Shown piece by piece: positions 16,373-24,937 of a stretch of 45,866 bases of DNA. Positions within the stretch are counted from its first letter, which is position 1. Every line of letters begins with the position of its first letter. The notes below the pieces were generated by a model. That model ran no database searches and was not told the DNA's origin. It worked only from the letters and a program-made list of their open reading frames with translations. A program made the position numbers and the translations under genes. Origin of the DNA: Treponema sp. (GTDB lineage: Bacteria > Spirochaetota > Spirochaetia > Treponematales > Treponemataceae); contig JAILEY010000047.1 of NCBI GenBank assembly GCA_024687165.1, positions 1 through 45,866 on the forward strand, given 5' to 3'.

Positions 16373-16512
16373 ATTTCAGTAAATTATCCGTATAACAACT
16401 TCATAATATTAATTTGACTAGAAAAATATACTGTGTTATCCTATTATACATAAATCGGATATTATTAAAAAAATAATTAATTATTCTTGCAGATCTAAAT
16501 AAGGAATCACAA

Positions 16513-17310
16513 ATGCAGTTTTTTGATACTCACGCCCATATAGGGTTGATATATGATGACCCTATTGAACAGTTTCGCGTTATTCAGCAGGCAAAACAGG
16601 CCGGCGTTACACGCATCATAAGCATAAACAATAATCTTCATGATTTTAAAAAGGAGTATGCAGTCCTCAAGTCCCAGAAAAATATTTTCCACGCAGTAGG
16701 TGTTGGTCCGTCTGAAGTTACTGCTCCTGGAGATGACTGGGTAAAAATAATTGAAGACAGCGTATCTCTTCCAAATGTTGTTGCTATCGGTGAAACAGGT
16801 CTGGACTATTGCAAGCAGTACGGAGATAAGAGAAGACAGATTGAACTTTTTATCGCTCAGCTTGAACTTGCACAAAAACACAATCTGCCTGTAATCATTC
16901 ACAACCGTGATGCAGGAAGAGATATTTTTGAAATTCTTCAGGACAGGCTTCCAGAACGTGGCGCAATTTTCCATTGTTACAGCGAAAATGCAGAATACGC
17001 TAAAATGTGTCTTGATGCGGGAATGAATGTATATTTCTCGTTTGCAGGAAATTTAACTTACAGAAATGCACGTAATCTTCATGAGACAGTATTTGCCCTC
17101 AAAGAAATGAATGCCCTTGATCATGTTCTTATAGAAACTGAAAGTCCGTTCATGATTCCTTCTGAATTCCGTGAAAAGAAGCGAACGATGCCAAAGATGC
17201 TTTCTTCAACAGCAAAATTTCTTGCAGATATGGTTGAAATGGATCTTGAAGTGCTTGCGAATCAGCTTTGGAAAAACAGCTGTAAAATTTTCGGACTTCC
17301 GGAAGAATAA
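16513..17310 (+). CDS. TatD-family metal-dependent hydrolase
   Basis: 265 residues, full length. Metal and catalytic motifs of the TatD amidohydrolase family are visible: FFDTHAHIG (HxH) near residue 3, VVAIGETGLDY (Glu), VIIHNRDA (His), IFHCYSE (His) and LIETESPFMIP, where the usual Asp of the last motif reads Glu (IETES). TatD proteins are metal-dependent 3'-5' nucleases used in DNA or RNA quality control. AAGGA precedes the ATG. Twelve bases separate it from the Dus gene, so the two are co-transcribed. Confidence 0.88.
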   Translation: MQFFDTHAHIGLIYDDPIEQFRVIQQAKQAGVTRIISINNNLHDFKKEYAVLKSQKNIFHAVGVGPSEVTAPGDDWVKIIEDSVSLPNVVAIGETGLDYCKQYGDKRRQIELFIAQLELAQKHNLPVIIHNRDAGRDIFEILQDRLPERGAIFHCYSENAEYAKMCLDAGMNVYFSFAGNLTYRNARNLHETVFALKEMNALDHVLIETESPFMIPSEFREKKRTMPKMLSSTAKFLADMVEMDLEVLANQLWKNSCKIFGLPEE

Positions 17311-17322
17311 TTTCTATAACCG

Positions 17323-18306
17323 ATGTTGTATCACAGCGTAGATATAGGATCTTTGCACTTAGACGGAAATCTCTTTCTTGCACCTATTGCAGGCTACAGT
17401 GACAGGGCATTTCGCAGTCTTTGTGTTGATTGCGGCGCTTCCTTCTGTACAACGGAAATGGTCAGCGCAGAAGCATTAACAAGAAATAATCTGAAAACAA
17501 GAGAGCTGATGAAGCGTGCTCCGAATGAAACAAAGTATGCTGTGCAGATTTTCGGAGGAAATGCAGATGTCATGTCTCGTGCGGCAAAAATCGTTCTTGA
17601 ACAGACTGATTGTGACTGCATCGATATAAACGGTGGCTGTCCTGTTCCAAAAATCATAAAAAGCGGGGCCGGAAGTTGTCTTACACGGGATTCTGAGCTG
17701 TTATATTCTATTGTAAAAGCTGTTGTTGACAGTGTAGAAGGAAAAGTTCCTGTAACAATTAAAATCAGAAGCGGCTGGGACAGTACACATCTTACCTGGA
17801 AAGAAAATGCAGAAGCAGCAATAAAAGCCGGAGCATCAGCTATAACTCTTCATGCAAGAACCAGATCTCAAGGATATGCAGGTAAAGCTGACTGGAATAT
17901 TCAAAAAGAGCTTGTGGATTTTGTTGACGGACGTATTCCTGTTTTTGGCAGTGGAGATGCTTTTACCCCGGAAACAGCTGAGCAGATGTTAAAAGAAACT
18001 GGAGTTGACGCCGTTATGTTTGCCAGAGGTGCGATGGGGGATCCATTTCTTTTTACAAGGACAAAAAAATATCTTACTGAAGGCTCTTACGAAAAAGAAA
18101 CTCCAAAAGACCGTCTTCTTGCGGGATTTAAGGAACTTGAAATAAATGTTGCAGATAAAGGCGAGCGTCCTGCCTGTCTTTTGATGCGTAAAAAATTCTG
18201 CGCATACTGCAGCGGTCTTAAGGGGAGCTCTGAATTCAGAAAAAAGATAGTAGAAGCTTCATCTGTTGAAGATTACAGGAATATTTTTTATAATATTTTG
18301 ATATGA
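17323..18306 (+). CDS. tRNA-dihydrouridine synthase (Dus)
   Basis: 327 residues of the FMN-dependent Dus family, which reduces uridines in tRNA D-loops. Seen: LAPIAGYSDRAFRSLC at the flavin site, the catalytic Cys in INGGCPVPKIIKSGAG, VTIKIRSGWD, the FMN-phosphate-binding FGSGDAF and the C-terminal VMFARGAMGDPFLF. Length and order fit DusB-like enzymes. The 3' end overlaps the next gene by ATGA, so translation of the spirochaete protein at 18303 is probably coupled. Confidence 0.9.
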   Translation: MLYHSVDIGSLHLDGNLFLAPIAGYSDRAFRSLCVDCGASFCTTEMVSAEALTRNNLKTRELMKRAPNETKYAVQIFGGNADVMSRAAKIVLEQTDCDCIDINGGCPVPKIIKSGAGSCLTRDSELLYSIVKAVVDSVEGKVPVTIKIRSGWDSTHLTWKENAEAAIKAGASAITLHARTRSQGYAGKADWNIQKELVDFVDGRIPVFGSGDAFTPETAEQMLKETGVDAVMFARGAMGDPFLFTRTKKYLTEGSYEKETPKDRLLAGFKELEINVADKGERPACLLMRKKFCAYCSGLKGSSEFRKKIVEASSVEDYRNIFYNILI

Positions 18307-19880
18307 GTTTATTTTCTAAAATTGCAGAATTTTTTCAGTCATTATTTTCTGCATCAGCAGTAGATCCTGCTCAGCGACAGATAATCAAAAGGGCAGAAAG
18401 TGAATTGAAGATTCTTGCCCCGGATATATATAAATCGGGGTTTGTACAGGTAAATTTTGCAGAAATCCTCAGGATCCTTTTTGAATGCACGAAACAAATT
18501 TCAGATATCCTCACTGATACTTATTGTTCATCAGATTTAAACCGAAGCCGTCATTACGAAGAGCAGCTTCTTCTTACAGGGTTTGATGAAGAATGTATGG
18601 AAATCCTGAATGAACTTTCTTATGAAAATAGAAAACAGGCCGCAAAAGAAGCAAGCAACATAAACCGCTATTTTGAAGGCGATCACAGAAAAATAGAAAA
18701 GCTTGCACGTCAGCTTAACTCTCCTGAATTCATGAAGATTGATAATGTTTTTGCAAAGCTCAATCAGTTAAAGGATCTTTGCGCATTTGGATATGTTTCA
18801 GCAATTAAACTTTTTGACCAGAATTATACATCCCTTGATGCTTACGAACCCTCATTTCAGCCTGTTCCTGTAGAGATGCTTGAAGGTCCTCTTATGGATT
18901 TTTATTACGTTGCATACGGACTTGATATCACAAATTCTCTGTATAATGCAGTTCTTGCGCTTGCTAAACTTTCTTCCGGTGGATCTTTCTCTGAAGAAAA
19001 GGCAGAAAATCTTAAGGGAAAATTCAGAAAGATTCAGGGTATTTTGCGCCATAATCTTTCACCAGATATTCTGATGTGGCTTATTCGTACTGCAAAGAAA
19101 AACCTTGAGTTCCTCCCTGAACATGCTGAATACAAGGCCGGCTCAAGACAAAAATATGCAAAATATCTTGAAAACCGCTTTCGAGCTGATGAAGAGCGCT
19201 TAAAGAATGAAATTCAAAATGAAAAGATTCAGTCGGAAATAGAAGCTGTATTTGGAACTGAACCTCTTGAGAAAGTAATCGGATATAATGTTGATATTGA
19301 TAATCAGCTTAAGCAGAGTACGCCGTGTTCTTTCCAGTGGCTCATGCCGATGACGCTTTTGAAAAACTTTGTAAAAAGATTTTATGAACCGCATGTTAAG
19401 CCTCTGTTCAACGATATAATTATTGAAGGATATTTTAACAATAATAATTACAAGACTGATTTTTCTCAGGCTGTTTTTGCATGTAATGAAATCCTCAATA
19501 GAATTTCAGAATATGAAGAGAAGTTTTCACGCTCTCATGAATTTGATGAAGCAAATATCACTTCACTTGTTCTCGACAGTCATAAGGATTCTGCATTTGA
19601 GACAACACTTAAAACTCTTATAGACAAAATCAACAAAGTAACAAAAGAGCTGATTCAGAAAGAAACTTCAAATATTTTTAATCTGTATAAAAAAATGAAT
19701 GACATCGTAGTTGAATCAAAGCAGCCTAATTCAGATATGATTACAAACTTGAATATTCTGATGTTTTCTTCAAGAAACAAGGAAAATTCAGAGTGTATGG
19801 AGACTCAGTTCGGTCAATGGAAAATATTTCTTGAAATAATGAAGAATTATGTTATAATTGGCACGATTGAGAAGAATTAA
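18303..19880 (+). CDS. Spirochaete protein, possibly DUF5312
   Basis: 525 residues, cytoplasmic and mostly helical, without signal peptide or catalytic signature that I can see. Some residues suggest coiled coil (RFRADEERLKNEIQNEKIQSEIE, about 290-312). The pattern resembles a treponeme-restricted family that I recall as DUF5312; this is memory only. It overlaps the Dus gene by ATGA, and its last bases lie next to the ATG of the GGDEF gene, so it belongs to the tatD-dus-cyclase operon. The conserved position may mean a link to c-di-GMP signalling, but that is inference. Confidence 0.7.
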   Translation: MSLFSKIAEFFQSLFSASAVDPAQRQIIKRAESELKILAPDIYKSGFVQVNFAEILRILFECTKQISDILTDTYCSSDLNRSRHYEEQLLLTGFDEECMEILNELSYENRKQAAKEASNINRYFEGDHRKIEKLARQLNSPEFMKIDNVFAKLNQLKDLCAFGYVSAIKLFDQNYTSLDAYEPSFQPVPVEMLEGPLMDFYYVAYGLDITNSLYNAVLALAKLSSGGSFSEEKAENLKGKFRKIQGILRHNLSPDILMWLIRTAKKNLEFLPEHAEYKAGSRQKYAKYLENRFRADEERLKNEIQNEKIQSEIEAVFGTEPLEKVIGYNVDIDNQLKQSTPCSFQWLMPMTLLKNFVKRFYEPHVKPLFNDIIIEGYFNNNNYKTDFSQAVFACNEILNRISEYEEKFSRSHEFDEANITSLVLDSHKDSAFETTLKTLIDKINKVTKELIQKETSNIFNLYKKMNDIVVESKQPNSDMITNLNILMFSSRNKENSECMETQFGQWKIFLEIMKNYVIIGTIEKN

Positions 19881-19881
19881 A

Positions 19882-21093
19882 ATGGGAAGAAAGTGCACCT
19901 CCTCTACCACAAAAAATACAGAATCTCAGAAAAAAACAAAATCTCTTCAGACAAAAAAGTCTTCAGTGAAAACAGTTTCCAGAAAAAAGAAGACAGTTAA
20001 TTCTGAGACTGTTGATAGTAACAAAGAGGAAAAAGTTAATCTTCAGCTTGCAGAATTCGAAAAGAAAATTTACGACCTTGAGCAGATGATAAGTATTTCT
20101 CGCTCATTCTGTTCAACAATCGAACTTACTTCACTTATTGAATCAATCCTTTACATTGCGATGGCTCAGCTGCGTGTTACAAGTTCAGGTATTTTTGTTC
20201 TTCCTGAATACGGCAGTGATCAGTACCATCTTGCAGATCATTATTCCGGACTTGAAGTTGATCCTTCAAAATCATATATCATTCCTGCGGACTCTGCTCT
20301 TGTTGAATTCATGTCGACTTCAAATAAAGTTTATACGCTTAAAGAACTTCAGGAACAGCTTCCTGACTGTAAAGATATTGATACTCTTGCATTGTTGAAG
20401 CCTTCTCTTGTTGTACCGCTCATTCTTAAAAATCGTGTTAACGGTATTCTTCTTATGGGAGACAGAATTATTGTTGACGGGATGGATAATGAATATAACG
20501 ATTATGAGCGCAACGAAATAAGTACAATCGCTTCCCTTGCGTCTGTTGCTATTCATAATGCATCTTTAATTGAACAGTCTTCTACAGATATGATGACAAA
20601 GCTTAAGCTTAAGTTCTTCTTTTTTAATGTACTTGAAGATAAGCTTGATGCAGCATTTGTAAACGATAATTCACTCAGCGTAATCATGTTCGATATTGAC
20701 TTCTTCAAAAAGTTTAACGATACATACGGACATGCCTGCGGTGATTATGTTCTGATTTCTGTTGCAAAAATCATAAAAGATAGTATCCGCGGTGATGATA
20801 TGGCTTCCCGTTATGGCGGAGAAGAATTTACAGTCATGCTTCCAAATACAAATGCGGAAGAAGCAGAATTTGTCGGCGAAAGAATCCGAAAAAATATTGA
20901 ATCACATGATTTTGTCTTTGAGGGTCAGCATATGCACGTTACAATTTCAGGCGGTATATCTGTATTCTCTCTGGATAAAAATCCTGTCCGCACTGCAAAA
21001 GCTCTTGTAGATCAGGCGGATAAAGCTCTTTACATCTCTAAAAGAAACGGAAGAAACAGGTTAACAGTAATCAAAGAACCTTCCGATGAATAG
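19882..21093 (+). CDS. Diguanylate cyclase with GAF sensor domain
   Basis: 403 residues. A basic Ser/Lys/Thr-rich N-terminus (1-55) precedes a GAF domain (about 70-215: QMISISRSFCSTIELTSL to ASLASVAIHNASLI) and a GGDEF domain (about 230-400). The active-site loop is RYGGEEF, an active GGEEF form, with MFDIDFFKKFNDTYGH holding the metal Asp. RGDD five residues before GGEEF is a canonical RxxD inhibitory site, so product feedback is likely. It makes c-di-GMP from GTP; the GAF ligand is unknown. The ATG was preferred to the upstream TTG at 19858, which lies in the previous gene. A PilZ c-di-GMP receptor is encoded at 23951. Confidence 0.92.
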   Translation: MGRKCTSSTTKNTESQKKTKSLQTKKSSVKTVSRKKKTVNSETVDSNKEEKVNLQLAEFEKKIYDLEQMISISRSFCSTIELTSLIESILYIAMAQLRVTSSGIFVLPEYGSDQYHLADHYSGLEVDPSKSYIIPADSALVEFMSTSNKVYTLKELQEQLPDCKDIDTLALLKPSLVVPLILKNRVNGILLMGDRIIVDGMDNEYNDYERNEISTIASLASVAIHNASLIEQSSTDMMTKLKLKFFFFNVLEDKLDAAFVNDNSLSVIMFDIDFFKKFNDTYGHACGDYVLISVAKIIKDSIRGDDMASRYGGEEFTVMLPNTNAEEAEFVGERIRKNIESHDFVFEGQHMHVTISGGISVFSLDKNPVRTAKALVDQADKALYISKRNGRNRLTVIKEPSDE

Positions 21094-21096
21094 AGT

Positions 21097-21837
21097 ATGA
21101 AACTGAATCTCAGTAAAAAAATCATCTTCTCACTGTATCTTTTTTTAGCTGCATTTGTTGTTAGATTAGACGCACAAGTTGTAGATCAGGCAGATCAGCT
21201 TAGAATTTTTGTATGGTCAGATTTGGATCCGTATCCGGGGCATTTTGGAGATGAAGAAAATATTCCGGAAAATGACCGTAAAAATGAAGCTGATGATGAT
21301 TTTCACAAAATGTTCGGGTATGCGATAGAAAGGACAAAGCAGATTGCACCATATTTGCTGCAAGGCATGCTTACCGGGTGGAATTTTGAGTATACGCCGT
21401 ATGACAAACGCAGAAAGGTAGATGAATACTGGAGTTTTGAAGAAATCCGGGAATTTAACCCTAATTTTAACAATTTTACAGTTCACTCCCCTGAAGTCAT
21501 AGATGATAAGCTTGTGTGTCACGTGTATTGTGACAGGACAGAAAGCCAGAAGCTTGAATACAAGAGATGGGTTTCAATTAATCATCCGCGTATAAAAGGC
21601 AATGGTTCTGCTCCTGTGTCTGAAGGTTTTGAGGGAATAAAAAAGGCCTGCAGTGAAGCATGTAAAAATGCAGTAAGGGAATACTGGAGAATTTACATGA
21701 AAAACAAGCCGAAAGAAATCAGCGGAAGCGTTCTGCTCATAAAAGCGCCTAGAATTTATGTAAAGAACGGTAAATATGTTGTTGACCTTGATTTTTTCCT
21801 TGAAACGGATAAAATAGTAGAGTATACATCTTTTTGA
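21097..21837 (+). CDS. Exported protein of unknown function
   Basis: 246 residues with a signal peptide (about 1-26, ending RLDAQ), so it is periplasmic or outer-membrane associated. I do not recognise the family. The mature part has an acidic N-terminal region (PGHFGDEENIPENDRKNEADDDF), a central domain with YWSFEEIREFNPNF and a C-terminal strand-rich region (SGSVLLIKAPRIYVKNGKYVVDLDFF). It begins three bases after the cyclase stop and therefore shares its operon. The small exported protein at 21873 follows. Confidence 0.7.
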   Translation: MKLNLSKKIIFSLYLFLAAFVVRLDAQVVDQADQLRIFVWSDLDPYPGHFGDEENIPENDRKNEADDDFHKMFGYAIERTKQIAPYLLQGMLTGWNFEYTPYDKRRKVDEYWSFEEIREFNPNFNNFTVHSPEVIDDKLVCHVYCDRTESQKLEYKRWVSINHPRIKGNGSAPVSEGFEGIKKACSEACKNAVREYWRIYMKNKPKEISGSVLLIKAPRIYVKNGKYVVDLDFFLETDKIVEYTSF

Positions 21838-21872
21838 TATGTTCTTTAGGTTGCATATAGGAGGAAATAACT

Positions 21873-22292
21873 ATGAAAAAGATTTTTGCACTTGCTGCAT
21901 TTGCAGTTTTATTTAGTGGTGCTGTATTTGCCGACGAAAACTTTGCTGCTTCTACAAATCTTGAAGCTATGGACAGCTATCAGGATAGCAAGACTCAGGA
22001 TATCACTGTTGAAGACAAGTACCCTGAACTTCATCCAAAAGCAAAGAAAATCGAAGTACGTCTTGAATACACACCTCTTACAGGTGAGGTTAAATTGTTC
22101 TACACATGTACACAGTCAAGCTTTGAAGAAGGTGAAGCAATGAATGTTGCAATGGCTGTTTATGATGATTTTGGTGCAGAACACAATTACAAGCACAAGC
22201 GCTATGTTGCTAAAGACAAGAAGAAGTATTTTAAGGATGAACGCGGTGTAAGAATGGTTGAATATTCTTCATACGTAATCTTCACAAAATAA
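21873..22292 (+). CDS. Small exported protein of unknown function
   Basis: 139 residues with a clear signal peptide (MKKIFALAAFAVLFSGAVFA, then DENF). The mature part is acidic near the N-terminus and basic near the C-terminus (HKRYVAKDKKKYFKDERG), with no cysteines outside one CTQ segment. AGGAGG lies before the ATG. No family is recognised. A terminator follows at 22314-22357. It could be an abundant small periplasmic protein. Confidence 0.7.
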   Translation: MKKIFALAAFAVLFSGAVFADENFAASTNLEAMDSYQDSKTQDITVEDKYPELHPKAKKIEVRLEYTPLTGEVKLFYTCTQSSFEEGEAMNVAMAVYDDFGAEHNYKHKRYVAKDKKKYFKDERGVRMVEYSSYVIFTK

Positions 22293-22357
22293 CATTTTTT
22301 GTTGTATAATATGGACTGTCTGTAAAGTCTGAGGGCTTTCGGACAGTCTTTTTTTTT
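22281..22357 (+). terminator. Terminator overlapped by a promoter
   Basis: GACTGTC (22314-22320) pairs with GACAGTC (22342-22348), with an inner AAAG/CTTT stem, and nine T follow: an intrinsic terminator for the exported-protein operon. TTCACA (22281-22286), an 18-bp spacer and TATAAT (22305-22310) also form a promoter whose start, near 22317, falls inside the first stem arm. A transcript begun there would lack part of the arm and read into pheS. Confidence 0.6.
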
Positions 22358-22376
22358 ATTCTGAAGGAAATTAAAA

Positions 22377-23933
22377 ATGGATATTAAATCAATCATCAAA
22401 AATCTTCATCCTCTTGAAATCAAAGTACTTTTAAATTATTCAGAGAATGATGAACTCACTTCTGAAAAACTCCAGAAAGAACTGAATTATAAGGAAGGTC
22501 ATGCAAATCAGGCATTCAGCTGGCTTAGTGGAAAAGAACTTCTTAAAGAAATTCGCCGTACACCACATACATATTTTGAACTTACAGATTTTGGCCGAAA
22601 AATTCTTGCAGAAGGCTTTGCTGAAGAAAAAATTATTAAATTCCTTAAAGATAACGGCCCAAAAACTCTGCCGGAAATCTCTTCTGGAACAGGTCTTGAA
22701 AATAAGGATGTCGGTTCTGCATTCGGCGGTTTGAGCAAAGACGGTGTTCTTGCAATGAATGCAGAAAAGAAAGCTGAATATACCGGTGCTGAAATTCCTG
22801 CACGTTTTGCTGTTGCAAAAGAACTTATGGCAATGGCTGAAAAAGCTGAAAATGCACAGCTTGATGCAGCAAATCTTTCAAAAGAACAGAATGAAATTAT
22901 GGCCGGTCTCACAAAGAAGCGCGGTATTTCTGATACTCCATTTAAGACTATTGAACGCGAAACTGTAGCTTATAAACTTCAGGAAGCATTTAAGGCAGTT
23001 GCAGCAGCCCTCAAGGAAGCTGGAATTACCGGTAAAGAAATCGGAGAAATTACACCTCAGATGCTTAGTTCCGGGGAATGGAAGAAGGGTTCTTTCCGCG
23101 GATATAACATTGCAGTTCCACCTGCACGTATCATTCCTGGACGCACAAATCCATATGTTCAGTTCCTTGAATCAGTAAAAGATAAGCTTTGTTCTCTTGG
23201 ATTCCAGGAATTTGACGGCCCTCTCGTAGAAACAGAATTCTGGAACGGAGATGCTCTTTTTATGCCTCAGTTCCATGCAGCACGCGATATTCATGATGTT
23301 TACCGCCTTAAAAATCCTACACATGCAAAAGAAATCGAAGAACCATATTTGAGCAATGTTGCTGCAGTTCACAGAAACGGTGGAAATACAGGAAGCCGCG
23401 GATGGAACTACAACTTTGACAACGAATTCACACGCCGTTTGATTATGCGCTCACAGGGTACAGTTCTTTCTGCACATCAGCTTCACAAAGCAGAAATTCC
23501 CGGTAAATATTTTGGAATTGCACGCTGTTTCCGCTATGATAAAGTTGATGCAACACACTTGAGCGATTTTTATCAGACAGAAGGTATTATACTTGGAGAA
23601 GATGTAAATCTTAAAACACTTCTTGGTATGCTTGAAATGTTTGCAAAGGAAATTGCAGGTGCAGAAGAAGTAAAATACGTTCCGGGATACTTCCCGTTTA
23701 CTGAACCTTCAATTGAAGTACATATTAAACATCCAAAATTAGGATGGTTTGAACTTGGCGGATCTGGAATCTTCCGTCCTGAAGTTACAAAAGCAATGGG
23801 AATTGACGTTCCTGTTCTTGCATGGGGTATCGGTATTGACCGTATGGCTCTCATGGCTTTAGGCTTGAATGACTTGAGAGAGTTGTTCTGTGAAGACATC
23901 GAAAAGGTGAGACTTAGAAAAGCAAAGTTCTAA
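22377..23933 (+). CDS. Phenylalanyl-tRNA synthetase alpha subunit, archaeal/spirochaete type
   Basis: 518 residues, long for a bacterial PheS and typical of the archaeal/eukaryotic-like type found in spirochaetes. N-terminal winged-helix repeats (about 1-130) are followed by the class II catalytic core: GRTNPYVQFLESVK (motif 1 region), GIARCFRYDKVDATHLSDFYQTEG (motif 2) and LAWGIGIDRMALMALGLND (motif 3). It charges tRNA-Phe together with PheT. pheT is not in the window, so the subunits are encoded apart. AAGGA precedes the ATG. The gene is 18 bases from the PilZ gene. Confidence 0.93.
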   Translation: MDIKSIIKNLHPLEIKVLLNYSENDELTSEKLQKELNYKEGHANQAFSWLSGKELLKEIRRTPHTYFELTDFGRKILAEGFAEEKIIKFLKDNGPKTLPEISSGTGLENKDVGSAFGGLSKDGVLAMNAEKKAEYTGAEIPARFAVAKELMAMAEKAENAQLDAANLSKEQNEIMAGLTKKRGISDTPFKTIERETVAYKLQEAFKAVAAALKEAGITGKEIGEITPQMLSSGEWKKGSFRGYNIAVPPARIIPGRTNPYVQFLESVKDKLCSLGFQEFDGPLVETEFWNGDALFMPQFHAARDIHDVYRLKNPTHAKEIEEPYLSNVAAVHRNGGNTGSRGWNYNFDNEFTRRLIMRSQGTVLSAHQLHKAEIPGKYFGIARCFRYDKVDATHLSDFYQTEGIILGEDVNLKTLLGMLEMFAKEIAGAEEVKYVPGYFPFTEPSIEVHIKHPKLGWFELGGSGIFRPEVTKAMGIDVPVLAWGIGIDRMALMALGLNDLRELFCEDIEKVRLRKAKF

Positions 23934-23950
23934 TTTTATAAGCAGGTGCT

Positions 23951-24883
23951 ATGGCAGAAGAGTTTATTCCACGTGATAATTGTGTATTCGGAAGAAAAGT
24001 TTTTTTCATCAATGCCTCGTTTAATATTGAACAGCTTGCAAAAGGCAAACTGCGCGATATGGAATATGAAACATTCATTATCGATGATTTTAAACAGGCA
24101 AAGAACATTTTACGTAAGAATCCGGATTCTATCTGCCTTGTAAACCTGGACCATGTTAATGATTCGTCACTTTCTGTTGTTCAATATTTGAATTTCATTA
24201 ATTCGTGTGAAGAAGATGAAGTTTTAACAACGATTTTCTTTGGAGTTCTTTCTGTAAACACATCTCCAAAGCAGATGAATCTTTTCTTTTACAACGCAAA
24301 GCTTCCGTGCGGATACATTCCGTCTTCACCAAACAGAGAAGATTTTGCAGAAACACTGACTTGTATTCTTGACGTTAACAGCGCAAAAGGCCGCCGTCAG
24401 TATGTTCGTGCAACATGTGAAATCAGTGGAAACGCTTTTATCAGCATTACGACAAAAAGTGGCCCCGTGCATTTTCCTCTTGTTGATTTCAGCTCTGTTG
24501 GATTAGCCTGCAAAATTCCTGCAAAAATGGCTGGTGTAATTGCCCCGAATACTCTCTTGTCAAAGGTTGATCTTTTTCTTTATGGAGTAAGATTTCCTGT
24601 TTCGCTTATTGCACTTAAAGAGTTTAAAAAAGGCGATATGAACGTTCTTGTAACTCTTTTTTCAAAGGGCGTTACAATGGAAGTAAGAAAAAAAGTCCGC
24701 AGTTATGTTTTCAGAATTCTTGAAGGAGATATCGACAAGCAGGCCGATTATTTAAATCCAGATAATACAGATTATCCTCAAGAGCTTGCAAAAAAGAGTA
24801 TTGTTGTTAATATGGACGATCTTCCAACTGCAAGCGATCTTGATGATTCTTATGAGCTGGAAGAACTCACGGATATTACTTGA
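23951..24883 (+). CDS. PilZ-domain c-di-GMP receptor
   Basis: 310 residues. An N-terminal region of about 150 residues, perhaps receiver-like (FIIDDFKQAKNILRKNPDS), is followed by a PilZ domain with both c-di-GMP motifs: RxxxR as RRQYVR near residue 157, and D-x-S-x-x-G as DFSSVG near 182. The acidic C-terminal tail is disordered. It likely reads the c-di-GMP made by cyclases such as the one at 19882. The output partner is unknown. It is co-transcribed with pheS, which is probably incidental. Confidence 0.85.
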   Translation: MAEEFIPRDNCVFGRKVFFINASFNIEQLAKGKLRDMEYETFIIDDFKQAKNILRKNPDSICLVNLDHVNDSSLSVVQYLNFINSCEEDEVLTTIFFGVLSVNTSPKQMNLFFYNAKLPCGYIPSSPNREDFAETLTCILDVNSAKGRRQYVRATCEISGNAFISITTKSGPVHFPLVDFSSVGLACKIPAKMAGVIAPNTLLSKVDLFLYGVRFPVSLIALKEFKKGDMNVLVTLFSKGVTMEVRKKVRSYVFRILEGDIDKQADYLNPDNTDYPQELAKKSIVVNMDDLPTASDLDDSYELEELTDIT

Positions 24884-24893
24884 AATAAAACAG

Positions 24894-24937
24894 AAGCATC
24901 TGCAGAAATTATAAAATCTTCAGATGCTTTTTATTTT
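24894..24937. terminator. Bidirectional terminator
   Basis: AAGCATCTG (24894-24902) and CAGATGCTT (24921-24929) form a nine-bp stem, with a further AGA/TCT pairing. T-rich DNA follows on the plus strand, and A-rich DNA on the other side gives U on the minus strand. It serves the convergent PilZ and radA genes. Confidence 0.75.

Noticed and set aside
19858-19881. TTG start for the GGDEF protein
   Set aside because: It lies in the end of the previous gene; ATG at 19882 gives a normal start for the basic N-terminal region.
22508-22912. 134-residue frame antisense to pheS
   Set aside because: Mirror of a strongly biased gene; the plus strand carries conserved PheS sequence here.
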